NCBI RefSeq assembly: GCF_007833215.1
Contig: NZ_CP042239.1
Coordinates: 2,726,001-2,790,000, forward strand
Direction: 5' to 3'
Source: Sphingomonas suaedae
GTDB lineage: Bacteria > Pseudomonadota > Alphaproteobacteria > Sphingomonadales > Sphingomonadaceae
DNA length: 64,000 nt
Each line of letters begins with the position of its first letter. The stretch's first letter is position 1. The translations under genes and the position numbers were made by a program. Below, piece by piece: positions 45,106-54,083 of this stretch. The notes beneath the pieces were generated by a model. The model made no database searches. It had not been told where the DNA came from and saw only the letters and a program-made list of their open reading frames with translations.

Positions 45106-46008
45106 ATGGCGATGGTAAGTGTCGGGAAAATCCTGGAGGGCGCGTTCGGGCTGATCCGCGAGCGGTTTGCCGCAGTTGCGATCTGGGCCGGTATCTATCT
45201 CGCCGGGAACATCGCCATCGCGCTGGCGGTGCAGCCGATGATCGGCACGGCGATGGACCCGGCTACGGCAGGGGATCCGAACGCAGTGATCGGCGCGACG
45301 ACACCGGCGTTCCTGCTCAGCATTCTTCTCGGACTGATCGGCCTCGTCCTGTACGCGGCGGCGATGCGCGCGGTGCTCCGCCCCGATGCGGGCGGCGTCG
45401 CCTATCTGCGGCTGGGTATGGACGAACTGCGACTGCTGGTTCTGCTCATCCTGTTCGCCGTGGTTGCGCTGATCCTGTGGGTCATCCTGGGCTTCGCGCT
45501 CGGCTTGCTGGGCTTGGGGGTCGCGATGGGCAGCGAATCGCCCTTGCTGTCCGGCCTCGTCATGTTCGTGTTGGGCCTGATCATGTTTGCGGTGATGGTG
45601 TTCTTCACGGTTCGCTTCTCGCTCGCCTTCCCGTTGACCCTGCACCGGCGCCAGTTGGTGATCGGCGAGGCATGGACGCTGAGCCGGGGGCGATTCTGGA
45701 CATTGTTCGGCGCCGCGCTGGTGGTCACCATCATCGGCTTCGTGATGACCCTCGCAGTGTCCAGCTTCGCGCTGGGAAGCTATTTCAGCGATCTGATGGC
45801 CGCGGCCGGCGATCCGGCGGCGGCCGAACGCGCCGCCCAGGCACAGATAGCGAATGCGAACGCGTTCAGCGCGATGATGATCCTGCAATCGATCGGCAGT
45901 TCGATCGTCGCCGGGATCTGGATCGCGCTGAGCGGGGGCAGCATCGCGACCGCCGCGCGAGCATTGCTCGACCATGAATTCGACGATGCCGAAGCTGTGT
46001 TCGGCTAG
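45106..46008 (+). CDS. Integral membrane protein of unknown function (GPDPase membrane domain-like)
   Basis: A 300-residue protein with about six helices (AAVAIWAGIYLAGNIAIALAV, FLLSILLGLIGLVLYAAAM, LLVLLILFAVVALILWVIL, FVLGLIMFAVMVFFTVRFS, FGAALVVTIIGFVMTLAV, MMILQSIGSSIVAGIWIAL). The internal RFSLAFPLTLHRR and AWTLSRGRFW stretches resemble DUF975/YciC-like membrane proteins. The function is unknown. The start at 45106 follows GGGGGA; an alternative ATG lies two codons on. It follows pntB by 68 bases but probably has its own promoter. Confidence 0.7.
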   Translation: MAMVSVGKILEGAFGLIRERFAAVAIWAGIYLAGNIAIALAVQPMIGTAMDPATAGDPNAVIGATTPAFLLSILLGLIGLVLYAAAMRAVLRPDAGGVAYLRLGMDELRLLVLLILFAVVALILWVILGFALGLLGLGVAMGSESPLLSGLVMFVLGLIMFAVMVFFTVRFSLAFPLTLHRRQLVIGEAWTLSRGRFWTLFGAALVVTIIGFVMTLAVSSFALGSYFSDLMAAAGDPAAAERAAQAQIANANAFSAMMILQSIGSSIVAGIWIALSGGSIATAARALLDHEFDDAEAVFG

Positions 46009-46137
46009 GCCCTTGCGTTCTTGATCCGTTCCGGAGATAATTGAACCGAAACGGATTGGAAACGGAGTCGCTTGTGCCTACGCAAGTCGTCACAACCGGG
46101 AAATCATCCGCAATGCAATGCAAAGCGGAGATTTCAT

Positions 46138-47097
46138 ATGACTGATGCCGTCGAAGTTCTCGCGTCATCTTTGCTTTTTCCTTCTCCCGAGCCGACGCCT
46201 GCCCCGGTTGATGCGGCGCGTGCTCTGATCGTCGCGCCGCTCGACACGATCCCCCGGCACGAGGCGGCATTGTCCGGCAGCGGCGCGCGAATGCTCGGCA
46301 TGATTGCGCCCGACCAACTGGCTGCAAAGCTCGATGCGCTGATCGCCGCCGAACTGATCCTGTTCGACGCGACGGGCCTGTCCCCTGAAGCCACCGCCGA
46401 CGGCGCCGCCCGGATCGCCGCATGGAGCATGGACCGCAGCTGCCGTGTCGTTGCGCTGCTCGATGCGAAGGCGCTGGACGCTGCTGCAGCCACGCTGATG
46501 GACGCCGGGGCGGTGTTGCTGTGCGAGCCCAGCCCCGGCGACTATGCCGCCGCACTCTCGATCGCTATCGGCGGTGCGCCTGCCCGGTTGCACGATGCGG
46601 CGCGTGAGCGCGAGGCGGAGCGGCTGCGGTTGCTCAATGAGGAAGTCGCGCGGCTTGCCGCCGTATTGTCCGAACTTGCCGCCGAACCGGGGCGCAACGC
46701 GGTACGCGATCCCGGTCGCCAGTATCGCAGTGGTTCGGTGAGCGACCCGCACCCCGATCCCCGGATCGTGCGCGCCGCGATCCGCGCGCGGCGGCTGCGC
46801 GACCAGCATTTCTCCGCCGAACTCTTCGCCGATCCCGCATGGGACATGCTGCTGGACCTGTATGCCGCGCGGCTGGAGGGGCGGCGCGTCTCGGTCTCCA
46901 GCCTGTGCATCGCCGCTGCGGTACCGCCGACCACTGCGCTGCGCTGGATCGGCACGATGCACGAGGGCGCGTTGTTCGAGCGCGAACCCGATGCCCGCGA
47001 CCGGCGCCGGGCGCATATCACGCTGACCGCGCGGGCGGCGGATGCGATGCGCGGCTATTTCGCGGCGGCCTCACGCATGGGGCTGGCGCCTGCCTGA
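46138..47097 (+). CDS. Winged-helix (MarR-like) DNA-binding protein with degenerate receiver-like N-terminus
   Basis: A 319-residue protein. The start at 46138 follows GCGGAG; 22 earlier codons are open but lack a ribosome site. Residues ~25-150 have the alternating pattern of a Rossmann or receiver-like fold (ALIVAPLDTIPRHEAAL, LILFDATGL, CRVVALLDAK, AVLLCEPSPGDY), without a clear phosphoacceptor. A helical linker with ERLRLLNEEVARLAAVLSEL follows, then a C-terminal winged helix (LCIAAAVPPTTALRWIGTM, and FEREPDARDRRRAHITLTAR) as in MarR proteins. It is a probable regulator of unknown targets; tRNA-Lys converges on it. Confidence 0.7.
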   Translation: MTDAVEVLASSLLFPSPEPTPAPVDAARALIVAPLDTIPRHEAALSGSGARMLGMIAPDQLAAKLDALIAAELILFDATGLSPEATADGAARIAAWSMDRSCRVVALLDAKALDAAAATLMDAGAVLLCEPSPGDYAAALSIAIGGAPARLHDAAREREAERLRLLNEEVARLAAVLSELAAEPGRNAVRDPGRQYRSGSVSDPHPDPRIVRAAIRARRLRDQHFSAELFADPAWDMLLDLYAARLEGRRVSVSSLCIAAAVPPTTALRWIGTMHEGALFEREPDARDRRRAHITLTARAADAMRGYFAAASRMGLAPA

Positions 47098-47114
47098 GTG
47101 CGTGAAGCTTCAAG

Positions 47115-47190
<76 letters not shown>

Positions 47191-47233
47191 GCACTTGAAG
47201 GTGGGGTGCACCTAAGGGCGCGATCCGGCGCGG

Positions 47234-47704
47234 TCAACCGGCCAGCGCCACCAACTGGCGGATCGTGCGCCCGGTCAGTGGATCGCGCCAGCGTGGCACG
47301 ATCGCGCGCAACGGACGGAGCACGAAGGCGCGGGTGCGAAACTGTGGATGCGGGACGATGAGACCGGGGCTGCTCCACGCACCGCCGGACCACAGGATGA
47401 TATCGAGATCAATCACCCGCGCGTCCCAGCGCCGCCCCCGTCGCCGTCCGAACGCGCGCTCAAGTCCCTTGAGTCGCGCGAGCAATTGCGGTGGCGTCTC
47501 TGTGCTTTCGATCAGCATCGCGGCATTGGCGAAGCGGCGGCGCGAGGGGCCGAGCGGCGGCGTCTCGATCACCGGCGATACGGCAAGCGCGCCGCCGATC
47601 GCGTTCATCGCGGCCATCACCTCGCGCCGTGGCGACCCGTGTCGCCCCCGCCGGTTCGATCCCAACGCGATCGCATAGAAGTGCAGCGGGGTTGAGGCGG
47701 TCAC
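47234..47704 (-). CDS. folK: 2-amino-4-hydroxy-6-hydroxymethyldihydropteridine diphosphokinase
   Basis: A 156-residue HPPK that pyrophosphorylates hydroxymethyldihydropterin for folate synthesis. Landmarks are YAIALGSNRRGR near the start, VSPVIETPPLGPS, the nucleotide/pterin-binding RRGRRWDARVIDLDIILW, and IVPHPQFRTRAFVLRPL. The start at 47704 gives MTASTPLHFYAIALGS. It uses the product of FolB-type enzymes and feeds FolP, encoded at 35316. Divergent from the uracil-DNA glycosylase with 22 bases between start codons, so the two share a tight promoter region. Confidence 0.96.
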   Translation of the reverse strand: MTASTPLHFYAIALGSNRRGRHGSPRREVMAAMNAIGGALAVSPVIETPPLGPSRRRFANAAMLIESTETPPQLLARLKGLERAFGRRRGRRWDARVIDLDIILWSGGAWSSPGLIVPHPQFRTRAFVLRPLRAIVPRWRDPLTGRTIRQLVALAG

Positions 47705-47726
47705 CCGCCCCGCCTAACGCTGCGTC

Positions 47727-48386
47727 ATGATCCCGCCAAGCCCGCTTCCGCAGACCGAGCCACCGCACGATTGCCCGCGCTGCCCGCGCCTGGTTGCGTT
47801 GCGGGAGGGGCTGCGAGCGGACTATCCCGACTGGTGGAACGCCCCGGTCCCGGCGTTCGGCGATCCCGACGCATGGCTGGGCATCATCGGCCTTGCACCG
47901 GGCAAGCATGGCGCGAACCGCACCGGGCGTCCGTTCACCGGAGACTATGCTGGGGATCTGATGTTTGCCACGCTGGCGAAGTTCGGCTTCACGAGCGGCA
48001 CCTACGCAAACCGCGCCGATGATGGGTTTCGGCTTCACGGCACGATCATCGTCAATTCGGTCAAATGCCTGCCGCCGGAAAACAAGCCGACACCCGAAGA
48101 GGTGCGGACCTGCCGCCCTTTCGCAGAAGCGCAGGTCGACCAGCTTACCAATGCCCGCATCTTCGTGGCGCTGGGTCAGATTGCCCACCAAAGCGCGGTC
48201 AAGATCTTGGGCGGCAAGCTGCCCAAATGCCGCTTCGGCCACCTCGCCGAACATCATATGCCCGACGGGCGCGTGCTGATCGATAGCTATCACTGCTCGC
48301 GCTACAACCAGAATACCGGGCGACTGACGGCGGAGATGTTCGAGGCGGTGTTCGCGCGGGCGTTGGAGCTGCGCGGGAGGGTGTAA
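47727..48386 (+). CDS. Family 5 uracil-DNA glycosylase (UDGb-like)
   Basis: A 219-residue enzyme that removes uracil and related bases from DNA. Motif A is GLAPGKHGANRTGRPFTGD (residues 55-73), matching UDGb, where Ala/Gly replaces the catalytic Asp of family 1. Cysteines C16 and C19, plus two further ones (VKCLP, RTCRP), could bind the [4Fe-4S] cluster. The C-terminal HCSRYNQNTGRLT motif with its His is typical of the family. It is divergent from folK. A short open stretch after its stop may be a remnant (see rejected list). Confidence 0.88.
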   Translation: MIPPSPLPQTEPPHDCPRCPRLVALREGLRADYPDWWNAPVPAFGDPDAWLGIIGLAPGKHGANRTGRPFTGDYAGDLMFATLAKFGFTSGTYANRADDGFRLHGTIIVNSVKCLPPENKPTPEEVRTCRPFAEAQVDQLTNARIFVALGQIAHQSAVKILGGKLPKCRFGHLAEHHMPDGRVLIDSYHCSRYNQNTGRLTAEMFEAVFARALELRGRV

Positions 48387-48488
48387 GCGGGGGATCTGTT
48401 TTTGGGCCTGCGCTACGACGCGCGAAGCGAAGATGCCGAGGCGGCGGATGTCGCGGCCCTGGTGGCGCGGGGGTTGGAGGTTGGGTAG

Positions 48489-48887
48489 TCAGCCGCGGAG
48501 CGGTTCGGTGGTCTCGCTGCTCCAGTTCCAACCAGTCTCCGATGCCACGCGATCCTCAAAGTCGCAGGAGGCAGTCACTATCATTCCGCACGCGCGCAGA
48601 CTGCGGATCATAGCCACGACACCCGCTTGAAAGCACTCATGGCTTTCAGGATCGCTGTCTTCGGCATCGACTTCCGCTGTCCAGCGCGATGCCTCAATCG
48701 GACAGTACGGCTTGCGAGCACTCCGCTCCGCTAGATATGCATCATTTTTGAAGTTGTCCGCCCAAACCCGCAATCCATCGAATTCCTTCGACGTCGACTG
48801 GTCCAAAAGTGCCTGAACATCGTCATCGGATGCACGCGTGTCGATGTACAACCGACAATAAGGGGTTTCCTCGATAGGCGGCGTCAT
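48489..48887 (-). CDS. Orphan low-GC gene, hypothetical protein
   Basis: A 132-residue acidic cytoplasmic protein starting at the ATG at 48887 (MTPPIEETPYCRLYID). It contains ADNFKNDAYLAERS, SHECFQAGVVAMIRSLRACG and five cysteines, with no signal peptide or membrane segment. I recognise no family; the size and acidity are like some immunity or antitoxin-type proteins, but no toxin lies nearby. GC content is visibly below that of its neighbours, suggesting recent acquisition. The gap to the TlpA gene end is four bases, on the same strand. Confidence 0.65.
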   Translation of the reverse strand: MTPPIEETPYCRLYIDTRASDDDVQALLDQSTSKEFDGLRVWADNFKNDAYLAERSARKPYCPIEASRWTAEVDAEDSDPESHECFQAGVVAMIRSLRACGMIVTASCDFEDRVASETGWNWSSETTEPLRG

Positions 48888-48891
48888 ATGT

Positions 48892-49476
48892 CTAGCCCGC
48901 CTCCGCAATCCACGCAGCCGCAGTCTCGCCGTCCCAGTCCATGTCGCCGGACACCCGCCACATTTCCTTACCCTCAGCGTCGTAGAGGATCGTCGTCGGC
49001 AGGTTGACGCCATAGCCGGTCGAAAATTTGACGCCGGGGTCGAGATAGGGCTGGAGCGCGGCGAATTTCGCCTTCTCAAAGAAGGGCGTAACTTTCTCCG
49101 CGCCCTCCAGGTCCTGGCTGACCACCAGCACCTGCAGTTTCTCCCCCTCGCGCACCGCGAGCCGGTCGAGCGTCGGCATTTCGCGGACGCACGGAGCGCA
49201 CCAGGTGGCCCAGAGGTTGAGGAGTAGCGGCTTGCCGCGGAATGCCGCCAGCGTCACCTGCTTTCCCGACGGATCGAGAAAGGCGAAGTCCGGCGCGGCC
49301 TGCCCCTTCTTGCTCCGGTCGAGCGTGCCGACGCGCTCGGGTTCGTCCGAAGCTTCCGCCCCAGCCGTGCTTTCGGCGGCGACAGTTGCGGTTGCTTGCG
49401 GGTCGGGCGCCTTGGGCTTATCGCAGCCCGCAATACCAAGGCCCGTAATAAGGAGAAGCGCGATCGTCGAGCGCAA
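48892..49476 (-). CDS. TlpA-like thiol-disulfide lipoprotein
   Basis: A periplasmic thioredoxin-fold lipoprotein of ~194 residues. The start is taken as a TTG at 49476 because GGAG lies six bases upstream and the resulting signal ([16 protein letters not shown]) is a compact lipobox IAGC. The ATG at 49494 would overlap the divergent argH start. The redox motif is [14 protein letters not shown] (WCAPC), with [11 protein letters not shown] before and [12 protein letters not shown] (cis-Pro) after. It probably reduces disulfides for cytochrome c assembly or repair; no c-type cytochrome gene is nearby. Confidence 0.88.
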   Translation of the reverse strand: MRSTIALLLITGLGIAGCDKPKAPDPQATATVAAESTAGAEASDEPERVGTLDRSKKGQAAPDFAFLDPSGKQVTLAAFRGKPLLLNLWATWCAPCVREMPTLDRLAVREGEKLQVLVVSQDLEGAEKVTPFFEKAKFAALQPYLDPGVKFSTGYGVNLPTTILYDAEGKEMWRVSGDMDWDGETAAAWIAEAG

Positions 49477-49492
49477 GACAGGCTCCAATTCC

Positions 49493-50863
49493 ATGTGGGG
49501 CGGGCGCTTTTCCGAAGGCCCGTCGTCGGTGATGCGTGAGATTAACGCATCGATCCCGTTCGACAAGCGAATGTGGCGTCAGGACATCGCCGGATCGAAA
49601 GCGCATGTCGCGATGCTGGGGCAGCAGGGTATCGTTTCGGCGGAGGACGCCGCGACGATTTCCGCCGGTCTGGATGCGGTCGCCGCCGATTATGCACGCG
49701 ACGGGGTGCCCGAGGATCTGGCGCTCGAAGACATTCATATGCTGACCGAATCGCGGCTGGCCGAGAAGATCGGACCGGTGGCGGGGCGGCTGCACACCGC
49801 GCGCAGCCGCAACGATCAGGTCGCCACCGATTTCCGGCTATGGGTACGTGACGCGACCGATCAGGTACTCGCCGCGCTCGCCGCGCTGCAGGACGCGCTG
49901 CTGGCGCGGGCGGAGGAACATGCCGACAGCGTGATGCCGGGCTTCACCCATCTGCAAAGCGCGCAGCCGGTGACGTTGGGGCATCACCTGATGGCCTATG
50001 TCGAGATGATCGCGCGCGACCTCAGCCGCTTCACCGACAATCGCGCGCGGGGCAATCTCTGCCCGCTGGGCTCGGCGGCGCTGGCGGGGACGGGGTTTCC
50101 GCTCGACCGGGAGATGACGGCGAGCGCGCTGGGCTTTGACGGGCCGACCCGCAACTCGCTCGATGCCGTGAGCGACCGCGACTTCGCGCTCGATTATCTG
50201 ATGGCGGCGGCGCAATGTTCGTTGCATCTCAGCCGCCTTGCCGAAGAGTTCGTGATCTGGGCGAGCCAGCCGTTCGGGTTCGTGAAGCTCAGCGACCAGT
50301 GGTCGACGGGCAGCTCGATCATGCCGCAAAAGCGCAATCCCGACGCGGCGGAGCTGGTGCGCGGGCATAGCGGGCGCATCGTCGGCTGCCTCACCGCGCT
50401 GATGATCACGATGAAGGGCCTCCCGCTCGCCTATTCGAAGGACATGCAGGACGACAAGCCGCCGGTGTTCGAGGCGCACGACCTGCTGGCGCTGTCGATC
50501 GCGGCGATGACCGGGATGGTCGAGAGTGCAGCGTTCCGGACCGACCGGATGCGGGGCCTTGCCGAAAGTGGCTTCTCGACCGCGACCGATCTGGCCGATT
50601 GGCTGGTGCGCGAAGCGGGCATCCCGTTCCGCGAGGCACATCACATCACCGGCCGCGCGGTCGCGGCGGCGGAGGCGAAGGGCGTTCGGCTCGACCAGCT
50701 CGACCTTGCCGAGTTGCAGGCGATCGACCAGCGTATCGACGCGCGGATTTTCGGCGTATTGAGCGTCGATGCTTCGGTGGCGAGCCGCACCAGTTTTGGC
50801 GGCACCGCGCCGAGCCGGGTGCGCCAGGCGATCGCTGCGGCGCGCGCGGCAAGAGGAGAATAA
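49493..50863 (+). CDS. argH: Argininosuccinate lyase
   Basis: A 456-residue fumarase/aspartase-superfamily enzyme that releases arginine and fumarate. The start [13 protein letters not shown] lacks a convincing ribosome site, but no closer alternative exists. Motifs are [32 protein letters not shown] and the signature [19 protein letters not shown] with its catalytic Ser. It heads a run argH-lptM-lysA-cysG-zntB with very short gaps, so it is probably the first gene of that operon. Its start lies next to the divergent TlpA start. Confidence 0.97.
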   Translation: MWGGRFSEGPSSVMREINASIPFDKRMWRQDIAGSKAHVAMLGQQGIVSAEDAATISAGLDAVAADYARDGVPEDLALEDIHMLTESRLAEKIGPVAGRLHTARSRNDQVATDFRLWVRDATDQVLAALAALQDALLARAEEHADSVMPGFTHLQSAQPVTLGHHLMAYVEMIARDLSRFTDNRARGNLCPLGSAALAGTGFPLDREMTASALGFDGPTRNSLDAVSDRDFALDYLMAAAQCSLHLSRLAEEFVIWASQPFGFVKLSDQWSTGSSIMPQKRNPDAAELVRGHSGRIVGCLTALMITMKGLPLAYSKDMQDDKPPVFEAHDLLALSIAAMTGMVESAAFRTDRMRGLAESGFSTATDLADWLVREAGIPFREAHHITGRAVAAAEAKGVRLDQLDLAELQAIDQRIDARIFGVLSVDASVASRTSFGGTAPSRVRQAIAAARAARGE

Positions 50864-50866
50864 GCG

Positions 50867-51106
50867 ATGCGGACCGTGATCCTGATCCTGGCGGCGGCGA
50901 CGCTGGCGGCCTGCGGCAATCGCGGCGAACTCAAACCCGAGGCGGGGAGCAGCCTGCCGCCCGCGCCCTATGGCGCGGTGGCGACGCCCAAAGCGGGCGA
51001 ACTGATGACCCCGCCGCCCCAGACCCGCCCGACGCGAAGCGACGAAGTGCTGCGCAGCTCCGAGGAACGCCGCAGCGACGAGTTCGAGCTTCCGCCCCAG
51101 ACCTGA
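50867..51106 (+). CDS. lptM: Small lipoprotein LptM (YifL-like)
   Basis: A 79-residue protein with a lipoprotein signal (MRTVILILAAATLAAC, lipobox LAAC) followed by CGNRGELKPEAG, the conserved start of LptM. The rest is a Pro-rich, disordered tail. LptM assists maturation of the LPS transport complex LptDE in E. coli; its location between argH and lysA is a common order in alphaproteobacteria. It begins three bases after the argH stop and is 18 bases before lysA. Confidence 0.85.
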   Translation: MRTVILILAAATLAACGNRGELKPEAGSSLPPAPYGAVATPKAGELMTPPPQTRPTRSDEVLRSSEERRSDEFELPPQT

Positions 51107-51124
51107 TTTCACACGAAAGCCATC

Positions 51125-52384
51125 ATGGACCATTTCAATCGCAGGAACGGCGTGCTTCACGCCGAAGACGTGCCGATTTCCGCTATTGCGGAAGCTGTCG
51201 GCACGCCCGTCTACGTCTATTCGACCGCGACGCTCGAACGCCACGCACAGGTGCTCAAGGCCGCGCTGGCTGATCTGCCACGCGTGCACATCGCCTTTGC
51301 GATCAAGGCCAATCCGAACCTCGCTGTCCTCGGCGTGCTGGCCAAACAAGGCTATGGCGCCGATGTCGTGTCGGGCGGCGAACTCAAGCGCGCGCTGGCG
51401 GCGGGGATGAAGCCCGAGGACATCGTCTTTTCCGGCGTGGGCAAGACGCGCGCCGAGCTTCAGCTCGGGCTGGACGAGGGGATCGGCCAGTTCAACCTGG
51501 AGCTGGAAGAGGAGGGCGAAGTGCTCGCCGACCTCGCCCACGCACAAGGGAAGTCGGCTCCGGCGGTACTGCGCGTCAATCCTGATGTGGATGCCGGCAC
51601 CCATGCCAAGATTTCGACCGGCAAGGCGGAAAACAAGTTCGGCGTCGCGATCGACCGCGCACCCGCGATCTTCGATCGGCTCGCCAAGCGGCCTGGAATG
51701 AACCTGCGCGGCGTGGCGATCCATATCGGCAGCCAGCTCAAGACGCTCGCCCCGCTCGAAGCCGCGTACACGCGCGTCGGCGAGCTGGTCGCGCAGCTGC
51801 GCGCCGCCGGGCACGCGATCACCCATGTCGATCTCGGCGGCGGGCTCGGCGTTCCCTATGAGCCGGACGACCAGGTCTCGAGCGCCGAGGACTTCGGTGC
51901 GATGGTCAGGCGCGTCACCGCCGACTGGGACGTGACGCTGATGTTCGAGCCGGGGCGCTTCATCTGCGGCAATGCCGGGCTGCTCGTCACCGAAGTGATC
52001 TGGGTCAAGCCCGCAGCGGGCCATCCCTATGTCATTGTCGATGCGGCGATGAACGACCTCGCCCGCCCGGCGCTCTACGACGCCTATCACGCGTTCGAGG
52101 CGGTCGCGCCGACCGGCGAGAAGTTCGTCGCCAACATCGCAGGCCCTGTGTGCGAAACCGGCGATACCTTCGCGATGGGGCGCGAGATCGATGTCGTGAA
52201 ATCGGGCGACCTCGGTGTGTTCCGCACTGCAGGCGCCTATGGCGCGACCATGGCGTCGACCTACAACAGCCGCGCGCTGGTGCCCGAGGTGCTGGTGTCG
52301 GGCGACAGGTTCGCGGTGGTTGCGGACCGCATCCAGCCCGAAACGATCATGGGGGCCGAGCGCGTCCCCGAGTGGGTGCGGTGA
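51125..52384 (+). CDS. lysA: Diaminopimelate decarboxylase
   Basis: A 419-residue PLP enzyme for the last step of lysine synthesis. The PLP lysine is K61 in IAFAIKANPN. Other motifs are VVSGGELKRAL, IHIGSQL, VDLGGGLGVPY, EPGRFICGNAG and GPVCETGDTFA. The stop overlaps the GTG start of the next gene (GTGA at 52381-52384). Placement behind lptM matches many alphaproteobacteria. Confidence 0.97.
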   Translation: MDHFNRRNGVLHAEDVPISAIAEAVGTPVYVYSTATLERHAQVLKAALADLPRVHIAFAIKANPNLAVLGVLAKQGYGADVVSGGELKRALAAGMKPEDIVFSGVGKTRAELQLGLDEGIGQFNLELEEEGEVLADLAHAQGKSAPAVLRVNPDVDAGTHAKISTGKAENKFGVAIDRAPAIFDRLAKRPGMNLRGVAIHIGSQLKTLAPLEAAYTRVGELVAQLRAAGHAITHVDLGGGLGVPYEPDDQVSSAEDFGAMVRRVTADWDVTLMFEPGRFICGNAGLLVTEVIWVKPAAGHPYVIVDAAMNDLARPALYDAYHAFEAVAPTGEKFVANIAGPVCETGDTFAMGREIDVVKSGDLGVFRTAGAYGATMASTYNSRALVPEVLVSGDRFAVVADRIQPETIMGAERVPEWVR

Positions 52385-53136
52385 AACGCTCCGGCCTGCC
52401 CGTCTTTTTGCGGCTGGACGGGCGGCCGGTGATTCTGGTGGGCGACGGCGCGATGGCCGAGGCCAAGCGCCGCTTGCTCGAACGCGCGGGGGCGGTCCTC
52501 GTCGGCGAGGACGGGAACGCGTCCGTCGCCCTGATCGCGTGCGACGATCCCGAGCCTGTGGTGGCGCGACTCAAGGCGCGCGGGATGCTACTCAATGTCG
52601 CCGACCGTCCCGATCTGTGCGACTTCACGCTGCCCGCAATTATCGAGCGCGATCCGGTGACGATCGCGATCGGCACCGGCGGCGCCTCGGCAGGGCTGGC
52701 AGCGGCGCTGCGCCAGCGGATCGAGCCCCTGATTCCCGCCGGCCTTGGCGCACTCGCGGATGCGTTGGCCCAGGCGCGCGAGGCGATCCGCGCGCGCTGG
52801 CCCGATGGCGGCGCGCGGCGACGAGCGCTCGGCGCCGCGCTGGCCGGACCGCTCGATCCGCTGAGGGAACAGGACAGCGGCGCGGTCGCGCGCTGGCTGG
52901 CCGATGCCGAGGCGCCCGAAGACCGGATCGAGACGATCGTCCTGACTTCGCCCGACCCCGATGACCTGACGCTGCGCCAGGCCCGCCTGCTCGCCCAGGC
53001 CGACCGGCTGAGCCATCGCGCCGAAATCCCCGCCGCGATCCTGGACCGTGCTCGTGCCGATGCCGAACGGATCGTCTGCGACACACCGCCGGTCGGCTTG
53101 CCCGGCCTCACCGTCGATCTCTCCCCCGCCCCATGA
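52381..53136 (+). CDS. cysG: Precorrin-2 dehydrogenase/sirohydrochlorin ferrochelatase with truncated methyltransferase-like tail
   Basis: A 251-residue protein starting at a GTG that overlaps the lysA stop. The N-terminal half is the CysG-B/Met8 type domain: RPVILVGDGAMAEAKRRLLE (NAD loop), LNVADRPDLCDFTLPAI and TIAIGTGGASAGLAAAL. From about residue 185 comes a stretch like the start of a uroporphyrinogen-III methyltransferase (LTSPDPDDLTLRQARLLAQA, ADRLSHRAEIPAAILDRARA), but the rest of that domain is absent and the protein ends. The typical GxGPG glycine loop of the methyltransferase is also changed. Siroheme assembly is expected, but methylation needs another gene. Confidence 0.8.
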   Translation: MKRSGLPVFLRLDGRPVILVGDGAMAEAKRRLLERAGAVLVGEDGNASVALIACDDPEPVVARLKARGMLLNVADRPDLCDFTLPAIIERDPVTIAIGTGGASAGLAAALRQRIEPLIPAGLGALADALAQAREAIRARWPDGGARRRALGAALAGPLDPLREQDSGAVARWLADAEAPEDRIETIVLTSPDPDDLTLRQARLLAQADRLSHRAEIPAAILDRARADAERIVCDTPPVGLPGLTVDLSPAP

Positions 53137-54083
53137 GCGGCTTTGCCTATCAGGTCGCGGAGGGCGCCACCCGACGCCTCGACCCGCACGAAGCGGTTTG
53201 CGCGCAGGGCGGGTTCGTGTGGATTCACCTTACCTCACGCGACGAGGAGGTGCAGGACTGGCTGCGCGACAATGCGGGGCTGGATCATTTCACGATCGAC
53301 GCGCTCACTGCGCTGGAAACCCGGCCGCGCTGCGAGCAGATCGATGGCGCGGCGGTGCTCAACCTGCGCGGCATGACGCACGCGGCGATGGCGAGCAGCG
53401 ATCCGCTCGCCTCGATCCGGCTGCGCGCGGATGGGGCGCGGGTGATTTCGGTGACGCGGCTGCCGCTCGATGCGCTGGATGCGGCGCGCGAAGCGATCGA
53501 GGCGGGGCAGATCAGCGATGCGGGAGATCTGATCGCCACGCTTGCCGGGGCGATCACCGAACAGCTCGATCCCGAGGTCGCACAGCTTGGCGATTCGCTC
53601 GACGATTGCGAGGAGCAGCTCGATCCACGCATGGCGTTCGACCTGCGCCGCAACGTCAATCATGTCCGACGCCAGGCGATCGGCTATCGCCGCTTCCTGT
53701 ATCCCCAGCGGGTGGCGCTGGAAAAGCTGGCGGGACTGGCGGTGGCATGGCTGAGCGACGAGGACCGGCTGCATATCGGTGCTGCGGCGGATCGCGCGGC
53801 GCGGATGGCCGAGGAACTGGAGAGCATCCGCGAGCGCGCGGCGCTGATCCACGAAACGCTGACCGATTTGCGCGCGGAAGTCATCGACCAGCGGTCGCTG
53901 CTGATCGCGGTGGTGGCGATGGTGTTTCTGCCGCTGACCTTCATCACCGGCCTGTTCGGGATGAATGTCGATGGCATTCCCTATGCCCATCATGCGGGTT
54001 CATTCTGGGCGATCACCGGGTTCAGCCTGGCGATTGCGGTGGGCGTCGGCCTGTGGTTCGTCAGGCGCCACTGGTTCCGCTGA
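53133..54083 (+). CDS. CorA/ZntB family metal transporter
   Basis: A 316-residue protein. Residues 1-250 form a cytoplasmic funnel (VWIHLTSRDEEVQDWL, LETRPRCEQIDGAAVL, MAFDLRRNVNHVRRQAIGYR). Two C-terminal helices follow, with the signature GMNVDGIPY between them near residue 276. GMN defines the CorA superfamily and GMNVxGIP is closer to ZntB, the zinc transporter, than to magnesium CorA. The start overlaps the previous stop by four bases, so it ends the argH operon. Its 3' end overlaps the convergent response regulator by 23 bases. Confidence 0.88.
   Translation: MSGFAYQVAEGATRRLDPHEAVCAQGGFVWIHLTSRDEEVQDWLRDNAGLDHFTIDALTALETRPRCEQIDGAAVLNLRGMTHAAMASSDPLASIRLRADGARVISVTRLPLDALDAAREAIEAGQISDAGDLIATLAGAITEQLDPEVAQLGDSLDDCEEQLDPRMAFDLRRNVNHVRRQAIGYRRFLYPQRVALEKLAGLAVAWLSDEDRLHIGAAADRAARMAEELESIRERAALIHETLTDLRAEVIDQRSLLIAVVAMVFLPLTFITGLFGMNVDGIPYAHHAGSFWAITGFSLAIAVGVGLWFVRRHWFR

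Noticed and set aside
48414..48485. Short coding-like stretch after the uracil-DNA glycosylase gene
   Set aside because: It reads GLRYDARSEDAEAADVAALV to a stop and might be a remnant of a lost gene, but it has no credible start and is too short to identify.
49838..52090. A 750-codon open frame on the minus strand
   Set aside because: It lies antisense to argH, lptM and lysA, which have clear motifs. Its product is Arg/His/Gly-rich without domain features; such long shadow frames are common at this GC content.
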